In this document: positions 32,901 through 41,603 of the stretch, piece by piece
Layout of the letters: the number at the start of each line of letters is the position of its first letter
How positions within the stretch are numbered: position 1 is the first letter of the stretch
Source of the DNA: Nocardioides sp. L-11A
GTDB lineage: Bacteria > Actinomycetota > Actinomycetes > Propionibacteriales > Nocardioidaceae
Direction: 5' to 3'
Length of the DNA: 64,000 bases
NCBI GenBank assembly: GCA_029961745.1
Contig: CP124680.1
Span: 1,488,001-1,552,000, forward strand
The notes under the pieces: generated by a model
What the model saw: the letters and a program-made list of their open reading frames with translations, nothing else
Database searches by the model: none
What the model was told of the DNA's origin: nothing
Position numbers and translations under genes: made by a program

Positions 32901-33506
32901 GACCTCGAGATCCGCGGCGCCGGCAACCTGCTCGGCGGCGAGCAGTCCGGCCACATCGCCGACGTCGGCTTCGACCTCTACGTCCGCCTGGTCGGCGAGG
33001 CGGTGCGCGACTTCCGGTCCGACGGAGGGGCCCCCGAGCAGCTCGACGAGGTCCGCATCGAGCTCCCGGTCGAGGCGCACCTGCCGCACGACTACATCCC
33101 GAGCGAGCGGCTGCGCCTGGAGATGTACAAGCGTCTCGCCGAGGTCCGCACCGACGCCGACGTCGACGAGATCGCCGCCGAGATGGACGACAGGTACGGC
33201 GAGCCGCCCGAGCAGGTCGCCGCGCTGCTGCTGGTCGCGCGCTTCCGCGCCCGGGCCCGCCAGGCCGGGGTCAAGGAGATCACGACGGTCGGCAAGAACG
33301 TCCGCTTCCACCCCGTGGTGCTGCCCGAGTCGCGCACCATCCGGCTCAACCGGCTCTACCCGAAGTCGATCGTCAAGCACCAGCTGGAGTCGATCCTGGT
33401 GCCTCGTCCCGGCATCCCGGGACGGACGGGCACCCCCCTGGAGGGGGTCGCCCTGCTTGAATGGGCCAGACTCGTCATCGACTCGGTCATCGACCCCAAG
33501 GAGTGA
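29943..33506 (+). CDS. mfd: transcription-repair coupling factor Mfd
   Basis: An 1187-residue DNA translocase that removes RNA polymerase stalled at lesions and recruits UvrA. The UvrB-like N-terminal module (about 1-350) contains YYPSWETLPHERLSPRSDTVGRR; the RNA-polymerase-interaction domain begins at KAGDYVVHEQHGVGRF (about 513); the RecG-like motor has GDVGYGKTE (Walker A), VDEEQRFG, SATPIPRTL and GRVGRSRERAYAYF; the C-terminal regulatory domain follows. Length is normal. GTG at 29943 is the first sensible start. It is coupled to the following lipoprotein and mazG, an arrangement seen in other actinobacteria. A 10-bp inverted repeat is embedded at 31103-31134 in a variable linker. Confidence 0.96.
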   Translation: MSLAGLADAVLADPTLSAALAGAIDGTQPTGELTGPEALRPFLVTGLVRAERPVLVVTATTREAEQLVAELGDLIDPDRVAYYPSWETLPHERLSPRSDTVGRRLAVLRRLCHPGPDPATGPVQVVVAPVRSVLQPQVKGLGDLAPVELAVGASAEIEDVVTGLVGAAYSRVDLVEKRGEFAVRGGIVDVFPPTEEHPLRVEFFGDEIDEIRSFAVADQRTIEKVDRLWAPPCRELLLTDQVRARAAELGRTHPQLLEITDKLSEGIAVEGMEALIPALVDELELLVDLMPADTRVLVLDPERARARAHDLVATSEEFLAASWATAANGGQAPIDLQAASYQSLADVRTHARERGQAWWTFSPFGLDVDDAPDDPVLSAADEQQERPVRRFTPAPSYRGDVAKAFADIARWRGEGHAVAVVHVGHGPAQRMVEALGEQDVPARLVDDLPAGHELDPAVVTITCGNLGHGLIDTDRGLVVLTGEDIVGTKASTRDKGAMPVRRKRQIDPLELKAGDYVVHEQHGVGRFVEMKQREVQGAVREYLVLEYGPSKRGGPPDRLFVPADTLDQVTRYVGGEQPSLDRLGGGDWTKRKNKARKAVREIAAELIKLYAARQATQGHAFGPDTPWQRELEDAFPFHETPDQLTTVDEVKADMERTVPMDRLVCGDVGYGKTEIAVRAAFKAVQDGKQVAVLVPTTLLVNQHLATFSERMSGFPVVLKPLSRFQTDKEAAETIAGLAEGSIDLVVGTHRLFNADTRFKDLGLIIVDEEQRFGVEHKEAMKRLRTSVDVLSMSATPIPRTLEMAITGIREMSTITTPPEERHPVLTYVGGYEDRQVVAAVRRELLRDGQVFYIHNRVSSIEKAAAKIRELVPEARVATAHGQMGEHQLEQVMVDFWEKNFDVLVCTTIVESGIDVSNANTMIIERSDTLGLSQLHQLRGRVGRSRERAYAYFLYPTEKPLTETAHERLATLAQHSDLGGGMAIAMKDLEIRGAGNLLGGEQSGHIADVGFDLYVRLVGEAVRDFRSDGGAPEQLDEVRIELPVEAHLPHDYIPSERLRLEMYKRLAEVRTDADVDEIAAEMDDRYGEPPEQVAALLLVARFRARARQAGVKEITTVGKNVRFHPVVLPESRTIRLNRLYPKSIVKHQLESILVPRPGIPGRTGTPLEGVALLEWARLVIDSVIDPKE

Positions 33507-33508
33507 GT

Positions 33509-34255
33509 GTGCGCCCCTCGTTCGTGCCCAGGTTCGCGTCCAGGTCCGTGCCGAGGCTCCTGCCCGCCGTGGCGGCGCTGTCCGCGACCGCCCTGCTGGC
33601 CGCCGGCTGCGGGGTGTCCGACGACGGCGTCAAGCCGGGTCTGGCCGCGGAGGTCGAGGGCCAGCAGCTCCGGCTGAGCAGGGTCGACCGGGCGGTCGAG
33701 GACTACTGCGCGCTGCGGGCCGCCAACCCGCAGGCGTCCGCCGCGCCGACGGCGCTGATCCGGGCCCAGTTCGTCGTCGGCTGGACCCAGGCGGTCGCCG
33801 TCGACGCCCTCGCCGGCGAGCACGGCGTGACCCTGCCGTCGGAGGCGATCGACCGCACCTCGGTCCAGCAGGCGTGGGAGCCGCTCGGCACGATCGACGA
33901 CGACAACTACGAGACCTTCGAGTGGCTGACCTGGATCCAGCAGCGGCTCAGCGACCCGGTCGCCGAGCTCGGCGCCGACGACGCCGGTGTCGAGGGCCAG
34001 GAGGCCGTCGCCGCCGGCATCGACCTGATCACGCAGTGGCTCGACGACAACGACGTCACCTTCAACCCGGTCTTCGGCAGCTACGACGCCGAGACGGGCG
34101 CCTTCGGCAGCGACGCCCTGTCGGTCCCGGTCAGCGGCGAGGCCAAGGCCGCCGCCGACACCACGGCGCTGAGCCCCGAGCAGGTCGCGGACCTGCCGGC
34201 CGACCAGCGCTGCGGCCCGGCCGCGGCCCCGGCGGCGGTCGCGCCCCAGGGGTAG
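33509..34255 (+). CDS. SurA-N-like lipoprotein
   Basis: A 248-residue exported lipoprotein: basic N-terminus, hydrophobic stretch and lipobox LLAAGC (about 27-32). The mature part is helical and resembles the SurA N-terminal chaperone module found downstream of mfd in actinobacteria; no PPIase domain is visible. GTG at 33509 is chosen because AAGGAG (33498-33503) lies five bases before it; GTG at 33503 would overlap the mfd stop. Role in folding of exported proteins is inferred. Confidence 0.8.
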   Translation: MRPSFVPRFASRSVPRLLPAVAALSATALLAAGCGVSDDGVKPGLAAEVEGQQLRLSRVDRAVEDYCALRAANPQASAAPTALIRAQFVVGWTQAVAVDALAGEHGVTLPSEAIDRTSVQQAWEPLGTIDDDNYETFEWLTWIQQRLSDPVAELGADDAGVEGQEAVAAGIDLITQWLDDNDVTFNPVFGSYDAETGAFGSDALSVPVSGEAKAAADTTALSPEQVADLPADQRCGPAAAPAAVAPQG

Positions 34256-34259
34256 GGCC

Positions 34260-34883
34260 GTGCCGGGGCCGTCGGCCGCGGCCGCGGACGGAGCGGTCGC
34301 CGAGTTCGTCGCGGTGATGCGGCGGTTGCGCGCCGAGTGCCCCTGGAAACGGGAGCAGACCCACCGCTCGCTGGTGCGCTATCTGCTCGAGGAGACCTAC
34401 GAGACGGTCGACGCGATCGACGAGGCCGAGGTCAGTGGCGACTTCGGGCACGTGGCCGAGGAGCTGGGCGACCTGCTGCTGCAGGTCGTCTTCCATGCGG
34501 TGATCGCGGAGGAGCGCGGCGACTTCGACCTCGACGACGTCGCCCGCGGCATCACCGCGAAGATGCGTCGCCGCAACCCGCACGTCTTCGGCGACGACCT
34601 GGACGAGGGCCTGACCGCCGAGCAGGTCGACGCGCGCTGGCAGCGGATCAAGGAGGCCGAGCGTCCCGACGGCGCCGGAGGCCAGGAGCTGCCCTCCGCC
34701 CTCCCCGCCCTGCTGTACGCCGACAAGGTGCTCGCCCGGCGCGAGCGGGCCGGGCTGCCGACCGACGTGGCGGCGGACTCGCCGGACCTGGGGGAGCGGC
34801 TGCTCGCGCTGGTCGCCGAGGCCCGCGCCGCGGGCACCGATCCGGAGCAGGCGCTGCGCGACGCCGTGCGCCGACGGCAGTGA
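34260..34883 (+). CDS. mazG: MazG nucleotide pyrophosphohydrolase
   Basis: A 207-residue all-alpha NTP pyrophosphohydrolase that clears aberrant nucleotides. The motif set is visible: CPWKREQTHRSLVRYLLEETYE (WD/E-x-E-type helices with EETYE), then EELGDLLLQVVFHA with the metal-binding EExxD, and KMRRRNPHVFGD near the middle. A single MazG domain plus C-terminal helix is present, as in mycobacteria. It follows the lipoprotein gene directly and overlaps the ceramidase-like gene by four bases. Association with mfd suits a genome-maintenance unit. Confidence 0.92.
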   Translation: MPGPSAAAADGAVAEFVAVMRRLRAECPWKREQTHRSLVRYLLEETYETVDAIDEAEVSGDFGHVAEELGDLLLQVVFHAVIAEERGDFDLDDVARGITAKMRRRNPHVFGDDLDEGLTAEQVDARWQRIKEAERPDGAGGQELPSALPALLYADKVLARRERAGLPTDVAADSPDLGERLLALVAEARAAGTDPEQALRDAVRRRQ

Positions 34884-36707
34884 GCGACGCGCCGCGGGGC
34901 TGGCGGGCCGGCCGCGCCCGCGCCGACATCACCGGCGAGCCGTGGGGCGTCGGGATGATGGGCTACGGCATGCCCGACCAGCGCACGCGGGGGATCCTGT
35001 CGCGGCAGTACGCCCGGGCGTTCGTCCTCGACGACGGCAGTCGCCGCGTGGCCTTCGTCGTCGCCGACATCGGCATGTTCTTCGAGGCGACGGTGGCGGC
35101 GATCCACGCGCGGCTGGCCGCCCGCCTCGACGGCCGCTACGACGCCGGCAATGTCGTCCTCACCGCCACCCACACCCACTGTGGGCCCGGCGGCCACGGC
35201 CACGACATCCTCTACAACATCACGACCGGCGGCTTCCGGCCGCAGACCTTCGAACGGCTCGTCGACGGCGTGGTCGAGGCGATCGCGCGGGCCGACGCCG
35301 ACCTCGCCCCGGCCACCCTGCGGTTGGCGCACGGCGAGGTGCGCGACGCCAGTGCCAACCGCGCCCGGGCGGCCTTCGAGCGCGATCCCGCCGAGGAGCG
35401 GGCGCTGTTCCCCGACGGCATCGACCCGCGGATGACGGTGCTGACCCTGGAGCGCGCCGGCGGGCTGGCCGGCGCGATCAGCTGGTTCGGCGTCCACAAC
35501 ACCTCGATGTCCAACCGCAACCGGTTGATCAGCGCCGACAACAAGGGCTGGGCCGCCCATCGCTGGGAGCAGGACGGCGACCTGGTGACCGCGTTCGCGC
35601 AGACCAACGCGGGCGACCTCAGCCCCAACCTGGACCTGCGGCCCGCGACCGGCCCGACCCCGGACGAGCGGGAGAACACCCGGATCATCGGCGAGCGTCA
35701 GCTGGCCGCCGCCCGGCGGATCGCCGCCGGACCCGGTGTCGAGGTGGAGCCGCTGGTCGACGTACGCCATCGGTGGGTGCGGCTCGCCGACCGTCCCGCC
35801 GCCCCCGGCGGGTCCGGCCGGACCGGCCGCGCGATCCTCGGCGCGAGCTTCGCCGCGGGCAAGCTGACCGACGGGCCGGGCTCGCCGCTGTTCGACGAGG
35901 GCCGGCGCAACCCGGTGCCGGAGCGGATCAGCCGGTGGCTCTACCGGCGCCGCCCCGCGCTCGCGGCGGCCCACGCGCCGAAGGACCTGTTGCTGCCGGT
36001 CGGCGGCCTGCGCTGGGTGCAGGAGACCTACCTGCTCCAGCTGGTCCGGTGGGGCCGGCTCCACCTGGTCTGCCTGCCGTTCGAGGTGACCGTCGTCGCC
36101 GGCTGGCGGCTGCGGCGAGCCGTGGCGGCGGAGCTGGGGGTCGATGTCGAGGATGTGGGTGCTGCAGGGCTACGCCAACGGCTACGGGCACTACGTCACG
36201 ACACCGGAGGAGTACGGCGAGCAGCTCTACGAGGCGGGTTCGACGGTCTTCGGCCGGCACCAGCTGGCGGTGCTCCAGGATGCGGTCGTCGAGCTCGCCG
36301 CCGCCCTGCGCGGCGGCGCCATCGTCGACCCCGGTCGTCCGCCGCCTCCGCGACGGCTGCGCTGGACCCTGCCGGTCGGGTCGCCGCGCCTGGCCCGGGC
36401 CGGGCGACCGGGAGTGCGGCACGCCCCGGTCACGGCCCGCACCGGCGAGGTGGTCACCGCGACCTTCGGGACCGACCATCCGAATGCCGAGCTGCGGCCG
36501 ACCTACCTCCGCGTCGAGCGGCGCGACGGCGGCGCCTGGCTGCCGGTCGCCGACGATGCCTCGCCGACGACCACGATCACCTGGCGCCGGGACCGGGCGC
36601 TGCGCTTCGTCGCCGAGGTCACCTGGGTCGCGGGCCCGCCGGGCAGCTACCGGATCACCTGTGTCGGCCGCACCGACGCGACGACGCCGCCGATCGTCGT
36701 CCACTGA
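34880..36707 (+). pseudogene. neutral ceramidase-like gene with a +1 frameshift
   Basis: Encodes a neutral/alkaline ceramidase-family amidase. The first part shows THTHCGPGG (98-105, zinc site), NTSMSNRNRLISADNKGWA and the nucleophile S248 in AGDLSPNL. Near codon 426 the frame is lost: the expected VEDV...LQGYANGYGHYVTTPEEYGEQLYEAGST continues in the next frame from about 36159. Removing one G from the GGG at 36157-36159 restores a 608-residue protein that ends at 36707. No signal peptide is seen, although characterised bacterial enzymes are secreted. The start overlaps mazG. It is either a recent pseudogene, a sequencing error or a recoded gene; the intact codon use downstream favours a recent or artefactual lesion. 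Confidence 0.8.
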
Positions 36708-36733
36708 CGGTCGGCGGCGTCGCGCGCCCGGGA

Positions 36734-38536
36734 TCAGCGGGTGGGGGCCGCGATCCCCTCGATGCGCACCGGCCGGCCGCTGGTGGCGACGACGACACGG
36801 ATCCGGCCGCTGAAGCCGGTGTCGAAGGTCGTCACCGGGACGAGCTGCCGGGTGGCGGTGCCGCCCCTGAGGGACACGGTGCGGAGCAGTCGCCTGCCGG
36901 CGTACACCTTGACCTTGCCGAGTGCCTTGCCCCGGCTCACGACGAGCGCGAGCCGGCGGGCGTCGGTGACCGCGTACGTCGCGACGGCGCTCCTGCGCTT
37001 CGCCGTCAGCGCCGTGCCGGCATAGCTGCCGGCGACCGGCTTGAGCCTCCAGCCCTTGCGGGCCCCGAGTGCGGAGGCCGGCGCGGGGACGGTCCAGGTC
37101 CGGGTGGCGGCGGTGGCGTCGGTGTTGCCGGCGGCGTCGGTCGAGCGCACGGAGAGCACGTGGGTGCCCGGGGCCAGGCCGGTGAGGGCGAGCGGTCCGG
37201 TCGCGCAGGGCAGGTCGGCGCCGTCGAGCGTGCACGCCGGAGCCGCGCCGGCCTCCGTCGTACCGACCTCGAAGTCGGCGTCGGGCGTGAGCGCGATCGA
37301 CCCCTCCTCGGGGCCTCCGGCGAGGGTGGTGTCCGGTGCGGTCGTGTCCGGGACGGTGGTGTCGCGGACGGTGACGGTCCAGGAGCGCGTGGCCGGGCTC
37401 GGGTCGCGGTTGCCCGCCTGGTCGCGCCCGGCGGCGGTGAACACGTGCGGTCCGGGGGCGAGCCCGTCCAGTCGGACGGCGCCGCGGGAGCACGGGGTGA
37501 GCGCCCCGTCGAGGGTGCAGTGGAAGTCCACCGCGCCCGGCGCGTCGAGGGTGAACTCGGCTGCCGGGTCGGTGGTCGCCGAGCCCTCGACGGGGCCGCC
37601 GGTCAGCGTGGTCTCCGGCGCGGTCGCGTCGACCGTCCAGTCCCAGCGGACCGGGACCGGGTCGACCCACAGACCGTGGCGGGCCGCGACCGTGAGCGTG
37701 TGCTCGCCGTCGATCAGGTCCGAGAAGATCCCTGCCCCGTTGTCGCAGGTGAACTGGTAGCCGTCGAGGGTGCAGTCGAAGGCGTTGCCGCCCGCCGAGG
37801 TGAAGGCGAAGTTCGCGTTGCGGCTGTTCGTGAGCCGGGGCGGCGTCGCGGTGAACGCCGTGTCGACCGAGTGGACCTGGTGCGACCAGCTGTGGCTCAG
37901 GTTGCCCGAGGCGTCCTCTGCCCGGACCGCGAAGAGGTGCGGACCCTCGGGAAGGGTCAGGACACGCGGCGAGGTGCAGGTCTCCCAGCCTCCGTTGTCC
38001 AGCTGGCAGTGACTGCGCACCGCGCCGCTGGCGGACCAGGCGAACCGGAACCGACCCTGCTCGTTGACCACCTGGGTGGACGTGAAGCCGAAGATCTCCG
38101 GCGGCTCGGCGTCGCGGAAGACGGCGACCGGGAACTTCTCGACGCTGCCGGTGATGGCGGAGTGGACGGCGCAGTGCCGGGTGCCGCTGCTGTTGGTGCG
38201 GGTCTGGTCGCAGCCCTGCCACTCGACGAACTCCCAGCCCTTCGGCACGCCGAAGAACGAGGGGCGCAGCCAGACCCAGGCCTCGAAGAGCTCCTCGTTG
38301 CGGATCCGGCCGCAGGTGCGGGTGACCCGGTGGTCGAGGTTGGTGGTGTGGTCGCAGGCCGTCGCGCCGCCGTCCTCGATGGAGCCTTCGACGACCTCGA
38401 CCCGCCCGGCGCCGGTGATGCCGATGGTGACGCCGACCTGGCCGGCGTGTGCCGCCGTCGGTACGGCGACCGGGGCCAGGCCGAGCGCGACGGCGACGGC
38501 GCCGAGGACGAGCCGGGCGAGGGGACGGCGGTTCAT
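36734..38536 (-). CDS. secreted Ig-like repeat protein
   Basis: A 600-residue exported protein with a signal peptide ending near TAAHAG (27-32). The N-terminal 140 residues have eight or so cysteines and no clear match. From about 150 to 490 come four Ig-like repeats of some 85 residues, each with a C-T-L-D-G or C-Q-L-D-N core, a second Cys near PC, and an LAPGTHVLSVRSTDAAGN-type strand, as in actinobacterial adhesin-like repeats. The C-terminal 100 residues are a basic beta domain without a membrane anchor. Probably a cell-surface or released binding protein. Its ATG overlaps the upstream GNAT stop by four bases. Confidence 0.78.
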   Translation of the reverse strand: MNRRPLARLVLGAVAVALGLAPVAVPTAAHAGQVGVTIGITGAGRVEVVEGSIEDGGATACDHTTNLDHRVTRTCGRIRNEELFEAWVWLRPSFFGVPKGWEFVEWQGCDQTRTNSSGTRHCAVHSAITGSVEKFPVAVFRDAEPPEIFGFTSTQVVNEQGRFRFAWSASGAVRSHCQLDNGGWETCTSPRVLTLPEGPHLFAVRAEDASGNLSHSWSHQVHSVDTAFTATPPRLTNSRNANFAFTSAGGNAFDCTLDGYQFTCDNGAGIFSDLIDGEHTLTVAARHGLWVDPVPVRWDWTVDATAPETTLTGGPVEGSATTDPAAEFTLDAPGAVDFHCTLDGALTPCSRGAVRLDGLAPGPHVFTAAGRDQAGNRDPSPATRSWTVTVRDTTVPDTTAPDTTLAGGPEEGSIALTPDADFEVGTTEAGAAPACTLDGADLPCATGPLALTGLAPGTHVLSVRSTDAAGNTDATAATRTWTVPAPASALGARKGWRLKPVAGSYAGTALTAKRRSAVATYAVTDARRLALVVSRGKALGKVKVYAGRRLLRTVSLRGGTATRQLVPVTTFDTGFSGRIRVVVATSGRPVRIEGIAAPTR

Positions 38537-39054
38537 GCGCTATCCTCCACGAGGTCGGGCAGGGCGAGCCACTGCTGCCAGGTCAGGTCGCGACCGACGT
38601 ACCGCGGCCGCTCGAACGGCCAGCCGGCCGCGATCCAGGCCGGGACGAAGGCATCCAGGGCCGCTTCGAGATCACTGCCCACGGCGCCCTCCACCACCCA
38701 CCACGAGATGTCCGCGTCCGCGCCGACCTTGGCCGGCGGATCGACGTACACGCAGCCGAGGAGGACGGACTCGTCGGCGTCGAAGAGGCCGTAGAGGAAC
38801 GACTCGTGTGCCTCGATCTCCGCGGCATGGTGGGCGAGGTCGTCGAGGTCGGCCTCGCGGCTCAACTCTGCCGGGGGCCAGCCCCACGCCTGCCCGTAGA
38901 TCTGCCACAGGCGGTCCCGGGAGGCCCGCACCGCGGGCAGGTCGAGGTCGACGTCGGCCGGCCCCATCGGGCGCAGGTGGTGCCCGCCGGCCAGGGCGAC
39001 CCGGGTCGGATGGCCCCAGGACGCGGGCAGCCAGGGGGTGGGTGTGCTGGTCAT
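38533..39054 (-). CDS. GNAT-like acetyltransferase
   Basis: A 173-residue protein with an acetyltransferase-like outline: a HHLRPMGPADVDLDLPAVRASRDRLWQIY start, an ESFLYGLFDADESVLLGCVYVDP strand pair, and DISWWVVEGAVGSDLEAALDAFVPAWI, where motif A would lie. The usual Q/R-x-x-G-x-G/A acetyl-CoA loop is not well conserved, so activity is uncertain. It is co-transcribed with the secreted Ig-repeat gene. Three CTTGCGG repeats at 11-base spacing lie just upstream. Confidence 0.65.
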   Translation of the reverse strand: MTSTPTPWLPASWGHPTRVALAGGHHLRPMGPADVDLDLPAVRASRDRLWQIYGQAWGWPPAELSREADLDDLAHHAAEIEAHESFLYGLFDADESVLLGCVYVDPPAKVGADADISWWVVEGAVGSDLEAALDAFVPAWIAAGWPFERPRYVGRDLTWQQWLALPDLVEDSA

Positions 39055-39076
39055 GGGGCCAGCGTCGCCGCCCGCG

Positions 39077-39109
39077 CTTGCGGTGGCCTTGCGGGTGGCT
39101 TGCGGCCGT
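39077..39109. repeat. three 11-base phased CTTGCGG repeats
   Basis: CTTGCGG occurs at 39077, 39088 and 39099, exactly 11 bases apart (about one helical turn), in the 60-base gap between the GNAT start and the nucleoside permease stop. On the GNAT coding strand the core reads CCGCAAG. Phased direct repeats of this kind are typical regulator binding sites; no regulator is identified. Confidence 0.5.
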
Positions 39110-39114
39110 GCGGG

Positions 39115-40404
39115 CTACCCCTTGCGGTACGGCTCGCCGTCGGCGGCAGGAGGCCGGGACGCCCCGACCAGGCCGGCGACCGCGATGATCGTGACGACGT
39201 AGGGCAGCATCAGCATGAACTGACTGGGCACGGGGGAGCCGAGCACGGACAGCACGCCGGACAGGTTCGTCGCGAAGCCGAACAGCAGCGCCGCCAGGGT
39301 CGCGCGGACCGGGTCCCAGCGGCCGAAGATGACGGCGGCGAGGGCGATATAGCCGGCGCCGTCGGTCATCTCCTCGCCGAACTGCGGCACGGAGACCAGG
39401 GTGTACGTCGCGCCGCCGGCGCCCGCGATCAGGCCGGCGATGAGCAGCGTGGTGTAGCGGGTCCGGTTGACCTTGATGCCGACGGTGTCGGCGGCCTTCG
39501 GGTGCTCGCCGACCGCGCGCACCCGCAGGCCCCACTTGGTGCGGTAGAGCGCCCACGCGACGACCGCGACGGCGATGTACATCAGGTAGACCAGGATCGT
39601 CTGCCGGAACAGCACCGGCCCGATCACCGGGATCTCGCCGAGCACGGGGATCGGGATCCGCGAGAAGTGGTCGGGCGCGTTCAGCTCCTTCGGGTGCTCG
39701 GCGAGCACCTGGCCGAACAGGAAGCTGGTCAGGCCGATCACCAGCACGTTGAGGACGACGCCGACGATGATCTGGTTGACGAAGTAGGTGATCGCGAAGA
39801 AGCCGAGCACCAGGGCGACGAGGGCGCCGGCCAGCATCGCGGCGACCAGTCCGCCCCACGGCGAGCCGACGACGGTGCCGAAGATCGCGGCGGCGAAGGC
39901 GCCGAACAGCAGCTGGCCGTCGATCGCGATGTTGACGACGCCGGCGCGCTCGCCGAGCACGCCGCCGAGGGCGCCGAACACGAGGGGGACGGCGAGGGCG
40001 ATCGAGCCGCCGAGCAGGCCGATCACCGGGACCGACTTGCCGGCCGCGGCCCAGGCGAGGAAGCCGATCATCGCGACCACCGCGAAGAGCGCGACCAGCC
40101 ACACCGGCGTACGACGGCCGCGGCTGACCAGCAGCGCCGAGACGGCCGTGCCGGCGGCGAGCAGCACCACGACCGTGGCGACGGTGGCGGTCGAGGGGAG
40201 GGTGATCTCCGGCAGGTCGAAGAAGTCGGTGTCGGCCGCGAGCCGGAAGGTCGTCTTGCCGGAGCGGGCCTTGAAGGCGACCAGCAGCGCGACCAGCATC
40301 GTGACCACGCCGAGCATGATCGGCGCCTTGAGCGCGGTGCGCAGCGGGACGCTGGTGGGCTCCGACTCGTCGACCGGGACCGGGACCTTGGCGGTGGTGC
40401 TCAT
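39115..40404 (-). CDS. nucleoside ABC transporter permease (second subunit)
   Basis: A 429-residue permease of the BMP-linked nucleoside importer family (branched-chain/ribose-type permease fold). It has about ten membrane segments and the family motif GERAGVVNIAIDGQLLFGAF, then VNQIIVGVVLNVLVIGLTSFLFG and RAVGEHPKAADTVGI. The N-terminal 120 residues contain extra helices. It is the last gene of the leftward operon BMP lipoprotein-ATPase-permease-permease and overlaps the first permease by four bases. Confidence 0.93.
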   Translation of the reverse strand: MSTTAKVPVPVDESEPTSVPLRTALKAPIMLGVVTMLVALLVAFKARSGKTTFRLAADTDFFDLPEITLPSTATVATVVVLLAAGTAVSALLVSRGRRTPVWLVALFAVVAMIGFLAWAAAGKSVPVIGLLGGSIALAVPLVFGALGGVLGERAGVVNIAIDGQLLFGAFAAAIFGTVVGSPWGGLVAAMLAGALVALVLGFFAITYFVNQIIVGVVLNVLVIGLTSFLFGQVLAEHPKELNAPDHFSRIPIPVLGEIPVIGPVLFRQTILVYLMYIAVAVVAWALYRTKWGLRVRAVGEHPKAADTVGIKVNRTRYTTLLIAGLIAGAGGATYTLVSVPQFGEEMTDGAGYIALAAVIFGRWDPVRATLAALLFGFATNLSGVLSVLGSPVPSQFMLMLPYVVTIIAVAGLVGASRPPAADGEPYRKG

Positions 40405-41603
40405 GCCGTCGCCTCCTTCGGGAGCCGGAAGATCGCTCGCACCAGTGGCGGAGCCGCGATGAACAGGACGATGAGCGACTGGATGACGAGGACGATCTCG
40501 ACGGGGATGCCCTCGGCCGCCGCCATCGAGAAGCTGCCCGCCTTGAGGCCGCCGAAGAGCAGGCCCGCGGCCAGGATGCCCAGCGGGCGGGACCGTCCGA
40601 GCAGGGCGACCGTGATCGCGTCGAAGCCGATGCCGGCGTCGAGGTCGACCGTGATGCCGCTCGTGGCGGTGCCGAGGATCTGGTTGACGCCCGCGAGGCC
40701 GACCAGGCCGCCGGCGATGAGCATCACCGTGACGTAGGTCCGGCCGACGTCGATGCCCGAGGCGCGCGCGGCGTCGGGGTTCTCACCGACCGCGCGGAAC
40801 CGGAAGCCCATCGCGGACTTGTTGAGCAGCCACCACACGACGCCGACCGCGACGAGCGCGATGACGAAGCCGAGATGGAGGTTGAACCGGTCGCCGAGGA
40901 GCTTGGGCAGGATCACCGAGTCCGGCATCGGCTCCGACTTCGGGTTCAGCGAGCCCGGTGCCTGGAGCAGGCCCTGCTTCGAGAGCGCGTAGAAGACCAG
41001 GTAGTAGCCGACGTAGTTGAGCATGATCGTGACGATCACCTCGTGGGCGCCGCTCTGCGCCTTGAGGAAGCCCGCGATGCCGGCCCACAGCGCGCCGGCG
41101 AGGGCACCCGCGAGCACGGCCAGCGGCAGGTGCAGGGCGAGCGGCAGGTCCATGCCGACGCCGACCCAGCCGGCGGCGGCGCCGGCCAGCAGCATCTGCC
41201 CGCGACCGCCGATGTTGAACAGGCCGGCGCGGAACGCGAGGCCGACGCCGAGACCGGCGAGGATCAGCGGGGCGGAAAACTTGAGGGTCTCCGTCAGCGG
41301 CTTGATCCGGCCCTCGAAGCCCTCGACGTTGGTGTTGTAGATCGCGCCCCGGAACAGCGCGGAGTAGGCATCGGAGATGGCGGTCCACACGGCGCTGAAG
41401 AAGTCGCCGGGGCGGGCCCCGATGTAGCCGACCGTGTCGCGCACGTTCTCGTCGGTCAGCAGGATCATCAGCGAGCCGACCAGGACCGCGAGGACGACCG
41501 AGAGCACGGAGACCAGGGCGTTGCCGAGCACGATCTCGCGCAGCACGCCGCTGAAGCGGCCGGACTCGTGGTCGGTGGGCTGGGTCTCGTCGTTCGTGCT
41601 CAC
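40401..41603 (-). CDS. nucleoside ABC transporter permease (first subunit)
   Basis: A 400-residue membrane permease with the family motif FRAGLFNIGGRGQMLLAGAAAGWVG, SGAHEVIVTIMLNYVGYYLV and RAVGENPDAARASGI. It pairs with the next permease to form the channel. The GTG start overlaps the ATPase stop by four bases (41600-41603). A periplasmic loop (about 65-105) precedes the conserved core. Confidence 0.93.
   Translation of the reverse strand: MSTNDETQPTDHESGRFSGVLREIVLGNALVSVLSVVLAVLVGSLMILLTDENVRDTVGYIGARPGDFFSAVWTAISDAYSALFRGAIYNTNVEGFEGRIKPLTETLKFSAPLILAGLGVGLAFRAGLFNIGGRGQMLLAGAAAGWVGVGMDLPLALHLPLAVLAGALAGALWAGIAGFLKAQSGAHEVIVTIMLNYVGYYLVFYALSKQGLLQAPGSLNPKSEPMPDSVILPKLLGDRFNLHLGFVIALVAVGVVWWLLNKSAMGFRFRAVGENPDAARASGIDVGRTYVTVMLIAGGLVGLAGVNQILGTATSGITVDLDAGIGFDAITVALLGRSRPLGILAAGLLFGGLKAGSFSMAAAEGIPVEIVLVIQSLIVLFIAAPPLVRAIFRLPKEATA

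Noticed and set aside
29766..33380. Long open frame (over 1200 codons) on the minus strand opposite mfd
   Set aside because: The plus strand encodes a full, motif-complete Mfd; long antisense frames are expected in very high-GC DNA, and the minus-strand protein has low-complexity composition and no family features. The same reasoning removed many other long antisense frames.
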